Notes: generated by a model not told the origin, from the letters alone. A stretch of DNA of 25,704 nt from Actinomycetes bacterium (GCA_023395755.1 JAEWYG010000141.1:1-25704); one strand, 5' to 3'; counted from the first letter of the stretch, positions 1 through 7,391 are shown. Translations and numbers: made by a program.

Positions 1-103
1 CGCCTTAACAGCTTAAGCGGTGATCAGGTAGGGGATATTAGACGCCGGTTGAGTATTTTGCTTCGAGTTATGTCGAGGTGGTTGGAAAGGGGACGTGCGA
101 CTT

Positions 104-721
104 ATGGACGGCACCTGTAAACATCAAGCTCGTCGGGAAGAGATCGTATTTGCTGCGCGCGATCTGTACGAGGAGCGTGGGCTTGAGCATACCACTATCA
201 AGGATATTGCAGAGCGCGTGGGCGTTGCTCGATCGCTTATCTACCATTACTTTCCCGATAAAGATGCGTTGACCGATGCGGTTCTTGATGATCTTGTTGA
301 AGATTTTCTTGAGGCGCTGCGTTATTGGAATGCGCAGCGTGAGCACGGCAATGTTGATAAAGCTCTTGCGGATTGCTTGCGTCTGTTCCGCAATGGCATC
401 TTTGAAAATGGTTCGTTTCGGTGTAGTCTAGCGAATACTGAGAATGCGGCCCTGTACCTGCATTTTATACAGGTGGTGGCAGATCGTATTGCGCGCTATA
501 TCGTCAATTCTACGGTAAAAGATTTCGAACGTTATCATGAAATCGAGATCGATCATGTATATGAAACGTTCTACATGCTGATTATTGGCCTGATAGGCCT
601 TGTTCGAGCCTACCCAGAGATAAGCGATAGCACCCTGCGAGACTTGGCTGCTCAAACACTGCATATTGAGCGTTATCTGCGAGATGAACCGGAAGGTGGT
701 GTAGCTACGCGTCCGGCTTGA
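104..721 (+). CDS. TetR/AcrR-family transcriptional regulator
   Basis: Predicted one-component DNA-binding regulator of about 205 residues, normal for TetR proteins. The first ~55 residues form the family's helix-turn-helix domain: an AARDLYEERG helix, then TTIKDIAERVGVARSLIYHYF, ending in the typical Y-F-x-x-K-D-x-L stretch (YFPDKDAL). The C-terminal ~145 residues are a helical ligand-binding domain with no recognisable specificity. I chose ATG 104: GGAAAGGGG at 84-92 gives normal spacing, whereas the in-frame GTG at 95 would sit almost on top of it. It lies 210 bp upstream of the reductase operon on the same strand, so it may control that operon, itself, or a gene left of the window. No operator could be assigned; two TTCGAA palindromes (734-739, 760-765) downstream of it are possible sites. 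Family assignment is secure; ligand and targets are unknown. Confidence 0.9.
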   Translation: MDGTCKHQARREEIVFAARDLYEERGLEHTTIKDIAERVGVARSLIYHYFPDKDALTDAVLDDLVEDFLEALRYWNAQREHGNVDKALADCLRLFRNGIFENGSFRCSLANTENAALYLHFIQVVADRIARYIVNSTVKDFERYHEIEIDHVYETFYMLIIGLIGLVRAYPEISDSTLRDLAAQTLHIERYLRDEPEGGVATRPA

Positions 722-801
722 GGTCGCGCGCGATTCGAATAAGGCGTCCAGCTAATACGTTCGAAAAAAGGTTTTAGTAATTTGGCAATACCCCGTTTGT
801 A

Positions 802-821
802 GGGAGGGCTTGCGCCCTCTT
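802..821 (+). terminator. Possible terminator hairpin after the TetR gene
   Basis: GAGGGC (804-809) and GCCCTC (814-819) form a perfect 6-bp stem with a TTGC loop, extendable by two G-T pairs. No real T-run follows, so it could instead be an operator or leader structure for the operon starting at 932. Confidence 0.35.
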
Positions 822-931
822 AGGTACGTGTATGCAGAGCACTGATTGGTATGGATTATGCGGAAATGTCGGTTCGCGCGGGAGGCGTAGATTGACCTGA
901 AAGCCGCATAACAAGGAAAGGAGTAGCACTT

Positions 932-1528
932 ATGGAAGACGTGGGAAAGGAAGCGGGCGCGCTGGCTGCCAAGAAGCCGAAGCGAAAGTGGCCCATTGTT
1001 GTGGGCGTAGTAGTAGCGGTGCTCGTGGCGGCAGGTGCAGGGTTCTGGGCGTGGCATGAGCAGCCCAGCTTCTGTAACGCCATCTGCCACGATCCGATGG
1101 ATAACTATGTGGAAGGGTACTACCACGATGCCTCAGTCATGGCGTATACGCATCAGCAAGAAGGAAAAACTTGTCTTGATTGCCATGAGGCGAAGATAGA
1201 AGAGCAGGTGGCCGAGGCGGTGTCGTGGGTAAGCGGATCTTACCAGGTAGATGAGGTGGGCAACTTAGCTACCACCGGAGTGACAGCCGATAAGGCATTT
1301 TGTGCTAAAAGCGGTTGTCATGATTGGGATGCAGTTGTGGCAGCCACGCAAGACTGGGGCGGAGATGAGGGCGTGAACCCGCACCAATCACATCAGGGTG
1401 AGGCTATCGATTGTAGTAACTGTCATGTTGCGCACGGTACGTCGTATATGTACTGCAATACCTGCCACGATTATAAGATTCCAGACGGATGGCAGCAACC
1501 GCGATCGAATGAGGGAAAGGCGGCATAA
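932..1528 (+). CDS. Membrane-anchored pentaheme c-type cytochrome (NapC/NirT-like)
   Basis: Predicted quinol-oxidising multiheme cytochrome of 198 residues that would pass electrons from the membrane quinone pool to an exported reductase. A basic N-terminus (residues 14-19) precedes one membrane segment (about 20-41); the rest should lie outside the membrane. Five haem-attachment sites are visible: C48-H53 (CNAICH, CX3CH), C81-H85 (CLDCH), C124-H130 (CAKSGCH, CX4CH), C161-H165 (CSNCH) and C175-H179 (CNTCH). Two therefore have non-standard spacing. His-rich stretches between sites (for example HQSHQG) could give distal ligands. AAAGGAG at 917-923 supports the ATG. Its TAA overlaps the next gene's ATG (TAATG), so it is the first gene of a tightly packed operon. 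Family assignment is good; the redox partner is inferred from gene order. Confidence 0.9.
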   Translation: MEDVGKEAGALAAKKPKRKWPIVVGVVVAVLVAAGAGFWAWHEQPSFCNAICHDPMDNYVEGYYHDASVMAYTHQQEGKTCLDCHEAKIEEQVAEAVSWVSGSYQVDEVGNLATTGVTADKAFCAKSGCHDWDAVVAATQDWGGDEGVNPHQSHQGEAIDCSNCHVAHGTSYMYCNTCHDYKIPDGWQQPRSNEGKAA

Positions 1529-1992
1529 TGAAGAAAACAGCAATGGTCGCCTGCGGGGCTGCTGCACTTGCATTTGGGCTTTCCGGCTGCGCGAACTACG
1601 AGGGAACAGGTTCAAAAGATGCTGCAAGCGCTGAGCAGTTGGCTATGCGGCTGGATGACCCGTGGGCCGAATATGCGCGTTTGCAGGTTGATCCTGCGGC
1701 TAAAGCGCAGGGTTCGTATGCCGACGGTGTGTATATCGGTAAAGGTAGGGGCATGGATGGCCTGATTACAACCACGCTGCTTATCGAGAGCAATCACATC
1801 ACCTGTATCGCAACAACGCAAGAGGGTGAAAGTCAGAGTGTCGGTGGTTACGAGGCTATTCGAGACGGTGTGTATGCATCTTTGATTGACGCCGCGCAGG
1901 GTTCAGACATCGACACGGTGACGGGTGCGACTATAACGACGGCAGGCGTGCGTCAAGCGGTGGATAATGCCCTTGAGCAGGCACGGCAGTAG
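1528..1992 (+). CDS. FMN-binding lipoprotein, electron shuttle to the FAD reductase
   Basis: A 154-residue exported lipoprotein. The N-terminus is a lipoprotein signal with lipobox L-S-G-C, giving Cys21 as the lipidated residue. The C-terminal ~90 residues match the FMN_bind domain of RnfG/NqrC and of reductase modules: GSYADGVYIGKGRGMDG, then D129-T-V-T-G-A-T135, the D-x-x-(S/T)-G-A-(T/S) flavinylation motif in which the last Thr (T135) receives FMN from ApbE, followed by the usual helix GVRQAVDNALEQA. No apbE gene is in the window. Many flavoprotein reductases carry this domain in the same polypeptide; here it is separate and probably held at the outer face of the membrane. It overlaps the cytochrome gene by one base and lies 13 bp before the reductase gene. 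Flavin attachment is a strong prediction; its place in the electron path is inferred. Confidence 0.9.
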   Translation: MKKTAMVACGAAALAFGLSGCANYEGTGSKDAASAEQLAMRLDDPWAEYARLQVDPAAKAQGSYADGVYIGKGRGMDGLITTTLLIESNHITCIATTQEGESQSVGGYEAIRDGVYASLIDAAQGSDIDTVTGATITTAGVRQAVDNALEQARQ

Positions 1993-2005
1993 GGGAGGTG
2001 CTAAG

Positions 2006-3877
2006 ATGAGCGAATCCATGAAGAACGGCAAGCGTGCGGGTCTTTCCCGGCGTGATTTTCTCTCAGGAGCAGCAGCGCTTGTGGGTTCTACGGCTGCTGC
2101 TACTGCGCTGGCAAGCGTTGCTCCAGCAACAGCGATAGCCGAGGAAGCGGGCGTTATTGGCGATTGGGCGGCCGATGGTTCTAAGAACGTAACCGTACCC
2201 AGCAGCGCCGCGACCAACGCGTCGGCAAGTGACGGCACCTTCCGCGATCATAACGCGGCAGCGTTTCCGGCAAACGATGCCACTCCTATTTCTCCGCGGT
2301 CTGTACCTTCGAAGTGGGATTACGAATGCGAGATTTGTGTGGTAGGTGGTGGTGGCGGGGGCTTGAACGCTGCCGCACGCAGCGCTCAGCTGGGAGCCAA
2401 TACTATTTGCGTCGAAGCTATGGGATTACATGGCGGCAATGCGCAATGCGCAGGTATGTGCGCGATTCTCGGTGGTTCAAAGTTGCAGGAATCTAAGCGT
2501 TTTGCTTTCCCCGAATATCCCTTCGACGCACGCAAGCTTTCCGACTGGGCCATGGACGAATATCACTATGCAGCCGACCCACACCTTATTTATCGCATTG
2601 CTGAGTCGGGTGGCATTTGTATCGACTGGATGGCCGATTGTGGCGTGCAGTGGCGTTTGGGTGAGGTTCCGGTATATGTCGCACCGAAGAATTCAACGCT
2701 TGACCACCACGTGCAGAAGATGAAAGATGCTACCGATGCCATGTTTGCATTTGGTCAGCGTCACGGAGTGGATTACCACTTTCAGAGTCCGGCCGAAGCA
2801 CTGGTAGTGGATGACGACGGACGAGTAGTGGGTGTCGTGTGTCGTGAAGATTACGACCACGAGGTGTACATTCATGCAACGCGTGGGGTTATTCTCACCG
2901 CGGGCGGTTTCTGTAACAACAAGGCCTTGTTGGATAAGTACATTCCTACGGCAGCTATGGGCTGTGCGTCAAGCTACCTTACCGGTGGCGAAACGGGCGA
3001 GTGTTTCCGCATGGGTCTTGGTGTGGGAGCCGATGTATCGGGCTTTAACAGCTCAGCTTCGTTTGACGGTGGTGTGGACTGGCAGGCCGAAGGGGGGCAA
3101 TGGGCACGTTTTCTCTACGATGGCATGACGCAACTTTCGCGTCAGCCTTGGTTTACGGTTGATCGTTGCGGAAATCGCTTGCGTTACATGGACAGCCGCG
3201 TGAAAAAAGACGGAGCAGATGCCATCTATGCGCTGGGAGATCTGGCAACTATTCAGATGACACCCCCGGGACACCGTAGTTATATTATCTTTGACGCTCA
3301 TTACGAAGATCATCTTGCCGGATTTGCTCAGGAGCATTGTCGTAAGCTTATCACGCCAGATCTTGAGCAGATTGATAAGGTGCCCGAGCATTATCGCGAT
3401 TGGCATCACGGTGTGCAGGATGCGATTGATGCCGACGTGCTGAAACGTCGCGATACGCTGGAAGAGCTTGAGCGCGACTTGGGCTTCCAGCCTGGTGTGC
3501 TGCAAGCAGCGGTAGATCGGTGGAACGAAACCTGTGAGCTCGGCGAGGATGACTTTATGTATCCCATGGAACCTGAATGGTTACATACCATTAAGGACCC
3601 ACCGTTCTATGGCTGCCGAATTGGCGGCAATCTGTATGGAACGAAGGCTGGGTTACTTATTAACGATGAGATGCAGGTTGTTTCTACGAAGGGTACGGTC
3701 ATCCCTGGCCTGTATGCAGGCTGGCATACGGCTGGCGGTGCGTGCGGTGAGAACAGCTACATCGGCGATCCTATTCTCGGGTCACTCTTGGGCGATGTGA
3801 GCCTAGCGTTTTGCGGCGGGTATTTGTGTGGCACGTTCGCCGTGCAAAACGAACGGGGAAGTGAGGAGAAGATATGA
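2006..3877 (+). CDS. Tat-exported FAD-dependent reductase (fumarate reductase flavoprotein family)
   Basis: A 623-residue secreted flavoenzyme expected to reduce an organic acceptor outside the membrane. The start at 2006 has a strong site GGGGAGGTG (1992-2000); an in-frame ATG at 1967 lies inside the previous gene. A twin-arginine signal (LSRRDFLSGAAA, hydrophobic Ala-rich core) ends near residue 50, followed by a Ser/Thr/Ala-rich linker. The FAD-binding Rossmann motif is EICVVGGGGGGLNAA, with a downstream GLHGGNAQCAGM segment. The C-terminal FAD-closing motif is present as PGLYAGWHTAGGACGEN. Aligned by eye with Shewanella fumarate reductase, the position of active-site His504 (GGVHG) holds Cys580 here (GGACG), so fumarate is probably not the substrate. 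The C-terminal tail LAFCGGYLCG contains two further Cys. It follows the FMN lipoprotein and overlaps the next gene by ATGA. The family is certain; the substrate is unknown. Confidence 0.9.
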   Translation: MSESMKNGKRAGLSRRDFLSGAAALVGSTAAATALASVAPATAIAEEAGVIGDWAADGSKNVTVPSSAATNASASDGTFRDHNAAAFPANDATPISPRSVPSKWDYECEICVVGGGGGGLNAAARSAQLGANTICVEAMGLHGGNAQCAGMCAILGGSKLQESKRFAFPEYPFDARKLSDWAMDEYHYAADPHLIYRIAESGGICIDWMADCGVQWRLGEVPVYVAPKNSTLDHHVQKMKDATDAMFAFGQRHGVDYHFQSPAEALVVDDDGRVVGVVCREDYDHEVYIHATRGVILTAGGFCNNKALLDKYIPTAAMGCASSYLTGGETGECFRMGLGVGADVSGFNSSASFDGGVDWQAEGGQWARFLYDGMTQLSRQPWFTVDRCGNRLRYMDSRVKKDGADAIYALGDLATIQMTPPGHRSYIIFDAHYEDHLAGFAQEHCRKLITPDLEQIDKVPEHYRDWHHGVQDAIDADVLKRRDTLEELERDLGFQPGVLQAAVDRWNETCELGEDDFMYPMEPEWLHTIKDPPFYGCRIGGNLYGTKAGLLINDEMQVVSTKGTVIPGLYAGWHTAGGACGENSYIGDPILGSLLGDVSLAFCGGYLCGTFAVQNERGSEEKI

Positions 3878-4779
3878 GTGGAAAGGTAAGCGAATTGGTA
3901 GGCACCTCGCAAGTTGAAAGTGCTGGCCAAGTTGAGAAACATCAATCGAACGAGACCGCAGCCTTGGCTGGAGAGTCCGCTGGTGAGCGTCGGTCGGGCG
4001 GGGCGCTCGTTTCGTCTCCTTCTCTAAAGGACGTAGGCCGATCGTTTCTGTACGCGTTCGGCGTGGCGTTTGCGGTGGCTTTGATCGGACGCATTGGTCT
4101 CGCTCTTATGGATGCGTTCGGCGTGCTTACTTATGACTATATTGCGGCATCTACGGGTACGCTATTGAACCAAGTGTGTTCGGCGCTCACGGGGCCGGCA
4201 CTCGTGGCGTTTATGATGTTGGGCGGCTTAGTGTGTGCGTTGTCGGTTGCGGCGGTGTTGCTGTATGCCTATTGGTATAACCGCGGTGTGCAGCGACTTG
4301 CTAGCTTCGGGCCGGCACTTGCCGCAGGGGCTGCTACAACAGTGGCGGGCCTGGTGTGCGCGCTTGTGTTTGCGAGTGGCATTATGTCGGCGGTGCAAAT
4401 GGCATCTATGAAAACGAAACTTGTAATGGACGGTTCTATGTTGCTTATGGGTTTAATGCTGCTCGTAGCCATCGTGCTGCTAAATGCTGCAGCTTGTGTG
4501 GTGGCTTGTACATGCATTGCGCGAGCGAAAAGCCCAAAGCGTGTGGGTGTTGGCATGATAGTTGCTGCGTTGGGGTGCGGTTTGGTGGTTATGGTAATTG
4601 CAGTACCTGCGTTTGCTTCCCTCAATGTTGCACATATCAACGGCTTTGTATCCGCAGGTTGGTTCACTTTGGCAGCGGCGGCAAATGCGGCGATATTGGT
4701 GCTGGCGGTGCAGCTTGCAAATCGGGCTCTTAGTGTGCCTAAAGCCCCTGCTACATCTTCAGGTTTGGGGTCTCATTAA
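3874..4779 (+). CDS. Six-TM membrane protein of unknown function
   Basis: A 301-residue protein I do not recognise. The first ~50 residues are hydrophilic (Ser, Glu, Gln, Gly). About six hydrophobic segments follow, starting near FLYAFGVAFAVALIG, LVAFMMLGGLVCALSVAAVL, ALAAGAATTVAGLVCALVFA, MLLMGLMLLVAIVLLNAAAC, MIVAALGCGLVVMVIAVPAF and WFTLAAAANAAILVLAVQLA. No cofactor motif stands out, though several Cys lie in segments 2-4 (including ACVVACTC). The ATGA overlap with the reductase gene implies coupled translation and a role tied to it, such as substrate uptake, quinone access or assembly. Those roles are only inference. Codon use resembles the neighbours. Confidence 0.8.
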   Translation: MSGKVSELVGTSQVESAGQVEKHQSNETAALAGESAGERRSGGALVSSPSLKDVGRSFLYAFGVAFAVALIGRIGLALMDAFGVLTYDYIAASTGTLLNQVCSALTGPALVAFMMLGGLVCALSVAAVLLYAYWYNRGVQRLASFGPALAAGAATTVAGLVCALVFASGIMSAVQMASMKTKLVMDGSMLLMGLMLLVAIVLLNAAACVVACTCIARAKSPKRVGVGMIVAALGCGLVVMVIAVPAFASLNVAHINGFVSAGWFTLAAAANAAILVLAVQLANRALSVPKAPATSSGLGSH

Positions 4780-4851
4780 CGGGGTTTGGAGGTTTTACTA
4801 CAACTTAATTAGCAGATCCCCTTAACAAGTATCGAGAGAAAGAAGCCTTCC

Positions 4852-5847
4852 ATGTTGTTCCAAGTTTATGGCGAGAACGCCCTCTACCAATGGGCTGGGT
4901 GGGCCATGGTGTTTGTTGGTCTTATTCTTATTAATGAGATAGCGCGTCGATCTAAGGCTGGTGGCATCTTTTGCTTCATTGCCGTGCCAGCGGCCCTGAC
5001 CGTCTATTTTGCAGCTATTTACGTGGGTGCGGGCATGGGCGCCGAATGGGCGCTGAATAACCCCACCTACATGCATATGAACAGCTGGTTTCATTATGCG
5101 AAGCTTTACGCGGCCACCATTGGCTGTATTGGCTTCATGGCCATTAAGTACGCATGGGGGCCAGGAAAGAAGCACTGGTTTCTTTGCTTCCCGTTCGTTA
5201 TTGTGGCTATAAATATTCTCATTGCTGTGGTCAGCGATTTTGAGAGTGCTATTCGCGCATGGGGTACCACGTGGGTGTCAACCGAGGGCGTGACGCTTTA
5301 TGGTGGTTGGCATAACGTGTTTAATGGCGTGGCGGGTCTTATTAATATTGCTTGTATGACCGGCTGGTTCGGTATCTATGTGTCAAAGAAGAAGCAGGAT
5401 ATGTTGTGGCCTGACATGACTTGGGTGTTTATTATCGCTTACGACCTGTGGAACTTCTGCTACACCTACAACTGCCTGCCCACGCATGCCTGGTACTGTG
5501 GTCTTGCGCTGCTGTTGGCACCTACCGTGGCTGCATTCTTCTGGAACAAGGGCGGCTGGATTCAAAATCGTGCGTTCACCTTGGCTGTGTGGTGTATGTT
5601 CGCTCAGGTGTTCCCGGCGTTCCAAGACTACAGCGTATTCAGCGTGCAGTCGGTGAACAACCCGAACGTGAATTTGGCGGTGTCGGTGATAGCGCTTTTG
5701 GCGAACGTAGCGGCCTTCGCCTACATCATGTATCGCGCGAAGAAGCTGCATCGCAACCCGTATATGCAGGAAGTATTTGTTGGCACCAAGGATTACGAGC
5801 AAGCCATGGCACGTCGTGAAGACGTGCAATCCATCACGGCCGCGTAG
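4852..5847 (+). CDS. Multi-TM protein, probably DUF5692 family
   Basis: A 331-residue integral membrane protein with about eight to nine hydrophobic segments, rich in Trp, Tyr and His in its loops (for example HMNSWFHYAKLY, GGWHNVFNG, YDLWNFCYTYNCLPTHAWYCG). It resembles what I remember of the DUF5692 family from coriobacteria, which has no assigned function; that match is from memory only. GAGAGAAAGAAG (4833-4844) is a plausible ribosome site for ATG 4852. It is 72 bp after the six-TM gene on the same strand, with no clear terminator between, so it may be the last gene of the reductase operon. The conserved-looking His/Trp/Asn residues near membrane edges might bind a polar substrate or cofactor, so a transporter for the acceptor or its product is one guess. 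Confidence 0.8.
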   Translation: MLFQVYGENALYQWAGWAMVFVGLILINEIARRSKAGGIFCFIAVPAALTVYFAAIYVGAGMGAEWALNNPTYMHMNSWFHYAKLYAATIGCIGFMAIKYAWGPGKKHWFLCFPFVIVAINILIAVVSDFESAIRAWGTTWVSTEGVTLYGGWHNVFNGVAGLINIACMTGWFGIYVSKKKQDMLWPDMTWVFIIAYDLWNFCYTYNCLPTHAWYCGLALLLAPTVAAFFWNKGGWIQNRAFTLAVWCMFAQVFPAFQDYSVFSVQSVNNPNVNLAVSVIALLANVAAFAYIMYRAKKLHRNPYMQEVFVGTKDYEQAMARREDVQSITAA

Positions 5848-5918
5848 GGGCGACAGCGGGAAGTTGGGCGAGGCTGTTTGGACTACTGGAGGGTTTGCAT
5901 CGTCTCCAAAAGATAGTA

Positions 5919-5953
5919 CACGCGCCGTAGGTTCTTATGACCTACGGCGCGTG
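5919..5953 (+). terminator. Strong hairpin downstream of the reductase operon
   Basis: A perfect 14-bp inverted repeat: CACGCGCCGTAGGT (5919-5932), 7-nt loop, ACCTACGGCGCGTG (5940-5953). Its position 72 bp after the last operon gene suggests transcription termination or mRNA 3'-end protection. There is no T-run after it, so a classical intrinsic terminator is not proven. Confidence 0.6.
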
Positions 5954-6025
5954 GCTGTTGGGCGGGCTTGAAGCGTGGTTTGGCGACCTGTGTCTCGTGC
6001 CGTTTGTGCAAAGAGCACGTCAGTA

Positions 6026-6054
6026 TTGCAAAAATCGCCTTCGTGAAGCGATTT
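6026..6054 (-). repeat. Hairpin element, left copy of a 29-nt inverted pair
   Basis: This 29-nt element matches the reverse complement of 6178-6206 at 28 positions by eye. Each copy is itself a hairpin (AAATCGC / GCGATTT arms). Read on the minus strand this copy is followed by a T-run, so it could terminate transcription going left. Confidence 0.55.
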
Positions 6055-6174
6055 GGCGGCTCTGAACACCAAAAAGAGCGTTCAATCAAACGTGCAGATA
6101 TTTTCTACAAAATCGAATAATCATTTGAGCAGGCGTTTCTTTTCTTTTGTATTTATTGGCCTGTTTGATGGCCT

Positions 6175-6206
6175 AAAAAATCGCTTCAGGAAGGCGATTT
6201 TTGCAA
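6175..6206 (+). terminator. Bidirectional intrinsic terminator, right copy of the inverted pair
   Basis: AAAAAATCGC, TTC/GAA and GCGATTTTT form a stem with one bulged base and a very short loop. The A-run before and T-run after give a U-tract on either strand. It is well placed to end the minus-strand activase transcript, whose stop is at 6344. Confidence 0.6.
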
Positions 6207-6343
6207 ATTTTCCCTGTGAGGACGTGTGTCTGCTGCTCCCTGCACCTGCCTCAGGCCCCTGCGATCCGCCTCCGCTGGTGCCAACGACACCGGCGACAGG
6301 ATTTAGCTTTGGGTGCTGTACTTAAGTCGTTGCTCACACAGGT

Positions 6344-7042
6344 CTACACGCCGCGCAACTGTGTGGCAGGAACGTAGCTGCGTAATTTGGGAAGCAGTGC
6401 CTCGAGCTGGTTGGGTTCGTAGGCGTGCAGTGTGCCTGCGCCCAACAAGATAGAATCGGCGTCGACGAAGCTTTGCAGGTGCCATGCAGCAGCGCCTTTA
6501 ATCCAGCGGGCGATGGACAATAGGTCATCAGGGGAGTGCAGCTCACGCACTACCGTGGTGCGGAATTCATAGGGCAGCTGTCCGTCCATTAGGAAGTCGA
6601 TTGAATCTTGTAGAGACGCAAGGTCAATGCTGACAACACCAGCGGTTTCACCGTAGCGCTCGCGGGTGTTCTTTATGTCTATAGCCACATAGTCCACTAA
6701 TTCTGCTTCTATCAGTTCGCGTAAACGTTCAGGGAAACTGCCGTTTGTGTCCAGCTTTACCGCAAACCCCTTTTGTTTGATGCGCGCGCAGAAGTCGGGC
6801 AGGTCGTGTTGTAATAATGGTTCGCCTCCGGTGATACACACGCCATCCAGCAGTCCGCGTCGTTTTTCGAGGAAGGCGAAGAATTCGTCGGTTGAAATGT
6901 TGTCGGTAGATTTGTTTTCAATCACCAACTCGGCGTTGTGGCAAAACGGACAGCGAAAGTTGCACCCTGGCAGGAACACGGTTGCCGCTGTTCGCCCTGG
7001 AAAGTCAAGTAAGGTAAGTTTCTGCAATCCAGCTATTCTCAT
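6344..7042 (-). CDS. nrdG: Radical-SAM anaerobic ribonucleotide reductase activase, NrdG2 type
   Basis: A 232-residue glycyl-radical-enzyme activase that uses S-adenosylmethionine and a 4Fe-4S cluster to generate a radical on its partner. The cluster motif CNFRCPFC (CX3CX2C) lies at about residues 27-34, after the subfamily's opening MRIAGLQKLTLLDFPG. ITGGEPLL is the SAM-binding GGE motif, and KLDTNGS and VAIDIKN match later strands of the partial TIM barrel. This layout fits the NrdG2/TIGR02495 group, which normally sits beside anaerobic ribonucleotide reductase nrdD. No nrdD is present on either side, so the partner must lie elsewhere; a pyruvate formate-lyase-type partner is possible. A minus-strand TATAAT at 7124-7129 and a large dyad upstream suggest its own regulated promoter. 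Family assignment is strong; the exact partner is inferred. Confidence 0.88.
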   Translation of the reverse strand: MRIAGLQKLTLLDFPGRTAATVFLPGCNFRCPFCHNAELVIENKSTDNISTDEFFAFLEKRRGLLDGVCITGGEPLLQHDLPDFCARIKQKGFAVKLDTNGSFPERLRELIEAELVDYVAIDIKNTRERYGETAGVVSIDLASLQDSIDFLMDGQLPYEFRTTVVRELHSPDDLLSIARWIKGAAAWHLQSFVDADSILLGAGTLHAYEPNQLEALLPKLRSYVPATQLRGV

Positions 7043-7123
7043 AAAGAAAATCTCATCTCAATAATAGGAAATTATTTTTTGTTGCTGATAAAAGCGACAA
7101 CTTTTTGCTGTTTGCGTAATCTG

Positions 7124-7129
7124 ATTATA
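7124..7129 (-). promoter_or_regulatory. -10 box of the nrdG promoter
   Basis: TATAAT on the minus strand, about 75 nt upstream of the nrdG start after allowing for the transcription start. No TTGACA-like -35 is found at 17 bp; that position falls in the centre of the 7133-7170 dyad, suggesting a regulator acts there. Confidence 0.5.
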
Positions 7130-7132
7130 AGA

Positions 7133-7170
7133 CAAACGATCTCGATCCTTTAAGGAATCAAGATCGTTTG
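7133..7170. promoter_or_regulatory. Operator-like 10-bp dyad over the nrdG -35 region
   Basis: CAAACGATCT (7133-7142) and AGATCGTTTG (7161-7170) are perfect inverted arms, with a further CCT/AGG pairing inside. The dyad covers the expected -35 of the minus-strand promoter. It does not resemble the NrdR or FNR consensus. As RNA it would form a stable hairpin without a U-tract. Confidence 0.45.
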
Positions 7171-7385
7171 TTGAACATCTGTGGTGGCTACTCACTAGGG
7201 AGGTGGTAGCATTTATGACATTTTGGAATCGAAGGTAACCATGCGGTGTTTCCAGCTTGATTTTGCTAGATCGCGACAGCAGTTGATGGTAACCCGTAGA
7301 AGCTAAGCCTTTACCTAAGCATACGATGGAGGCCTCTGGTATGTTTCAGTGAAATAGCAGAAAAAAGAAAAGTAGAGTGTCGCGG

Positions 7386-7391
7386 TATAAT
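7386..7391 (+). promoter_or_regulatory. -10 box upstream of tilS
   Basis: TATAAT about 38 bp before the tilS ATG, with no clear -35. This T-A-N-A-A-T type of box recurs before several genes in the window. Confidence 0.5.

Larger units (their letters stand above)
5848..6343. other. 496-bp non-coding interval between convergent genes
   Basis: It separates the plus-strand operon from the minus-strand activase gene. It holds the 14-bp hairpin at 5919-5953 and two near-identical hairpin elements in opposite orientation (6026-6054 and 6178-6206). The stretch 6207-6343 is C-rich on the plus strand and shows no convincing gene. Open frames crossing this region run through the hairpins and lack a ribosome site. 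Confidence 0.6.

Noticed and set aside
6053..6325. 90-codon plus-strand frame in the 5848-6343 gap
   Set aside because: It runs through the terminator hairpin at 6175-6206, has no ribosome site, and its C-terminus is Pro/Cys low complexity.
7144..7159. FNR-type site at the nrdG promoter
   Set aside because: TTGAT and ATC half-sites are separated by nine rather than four bases.
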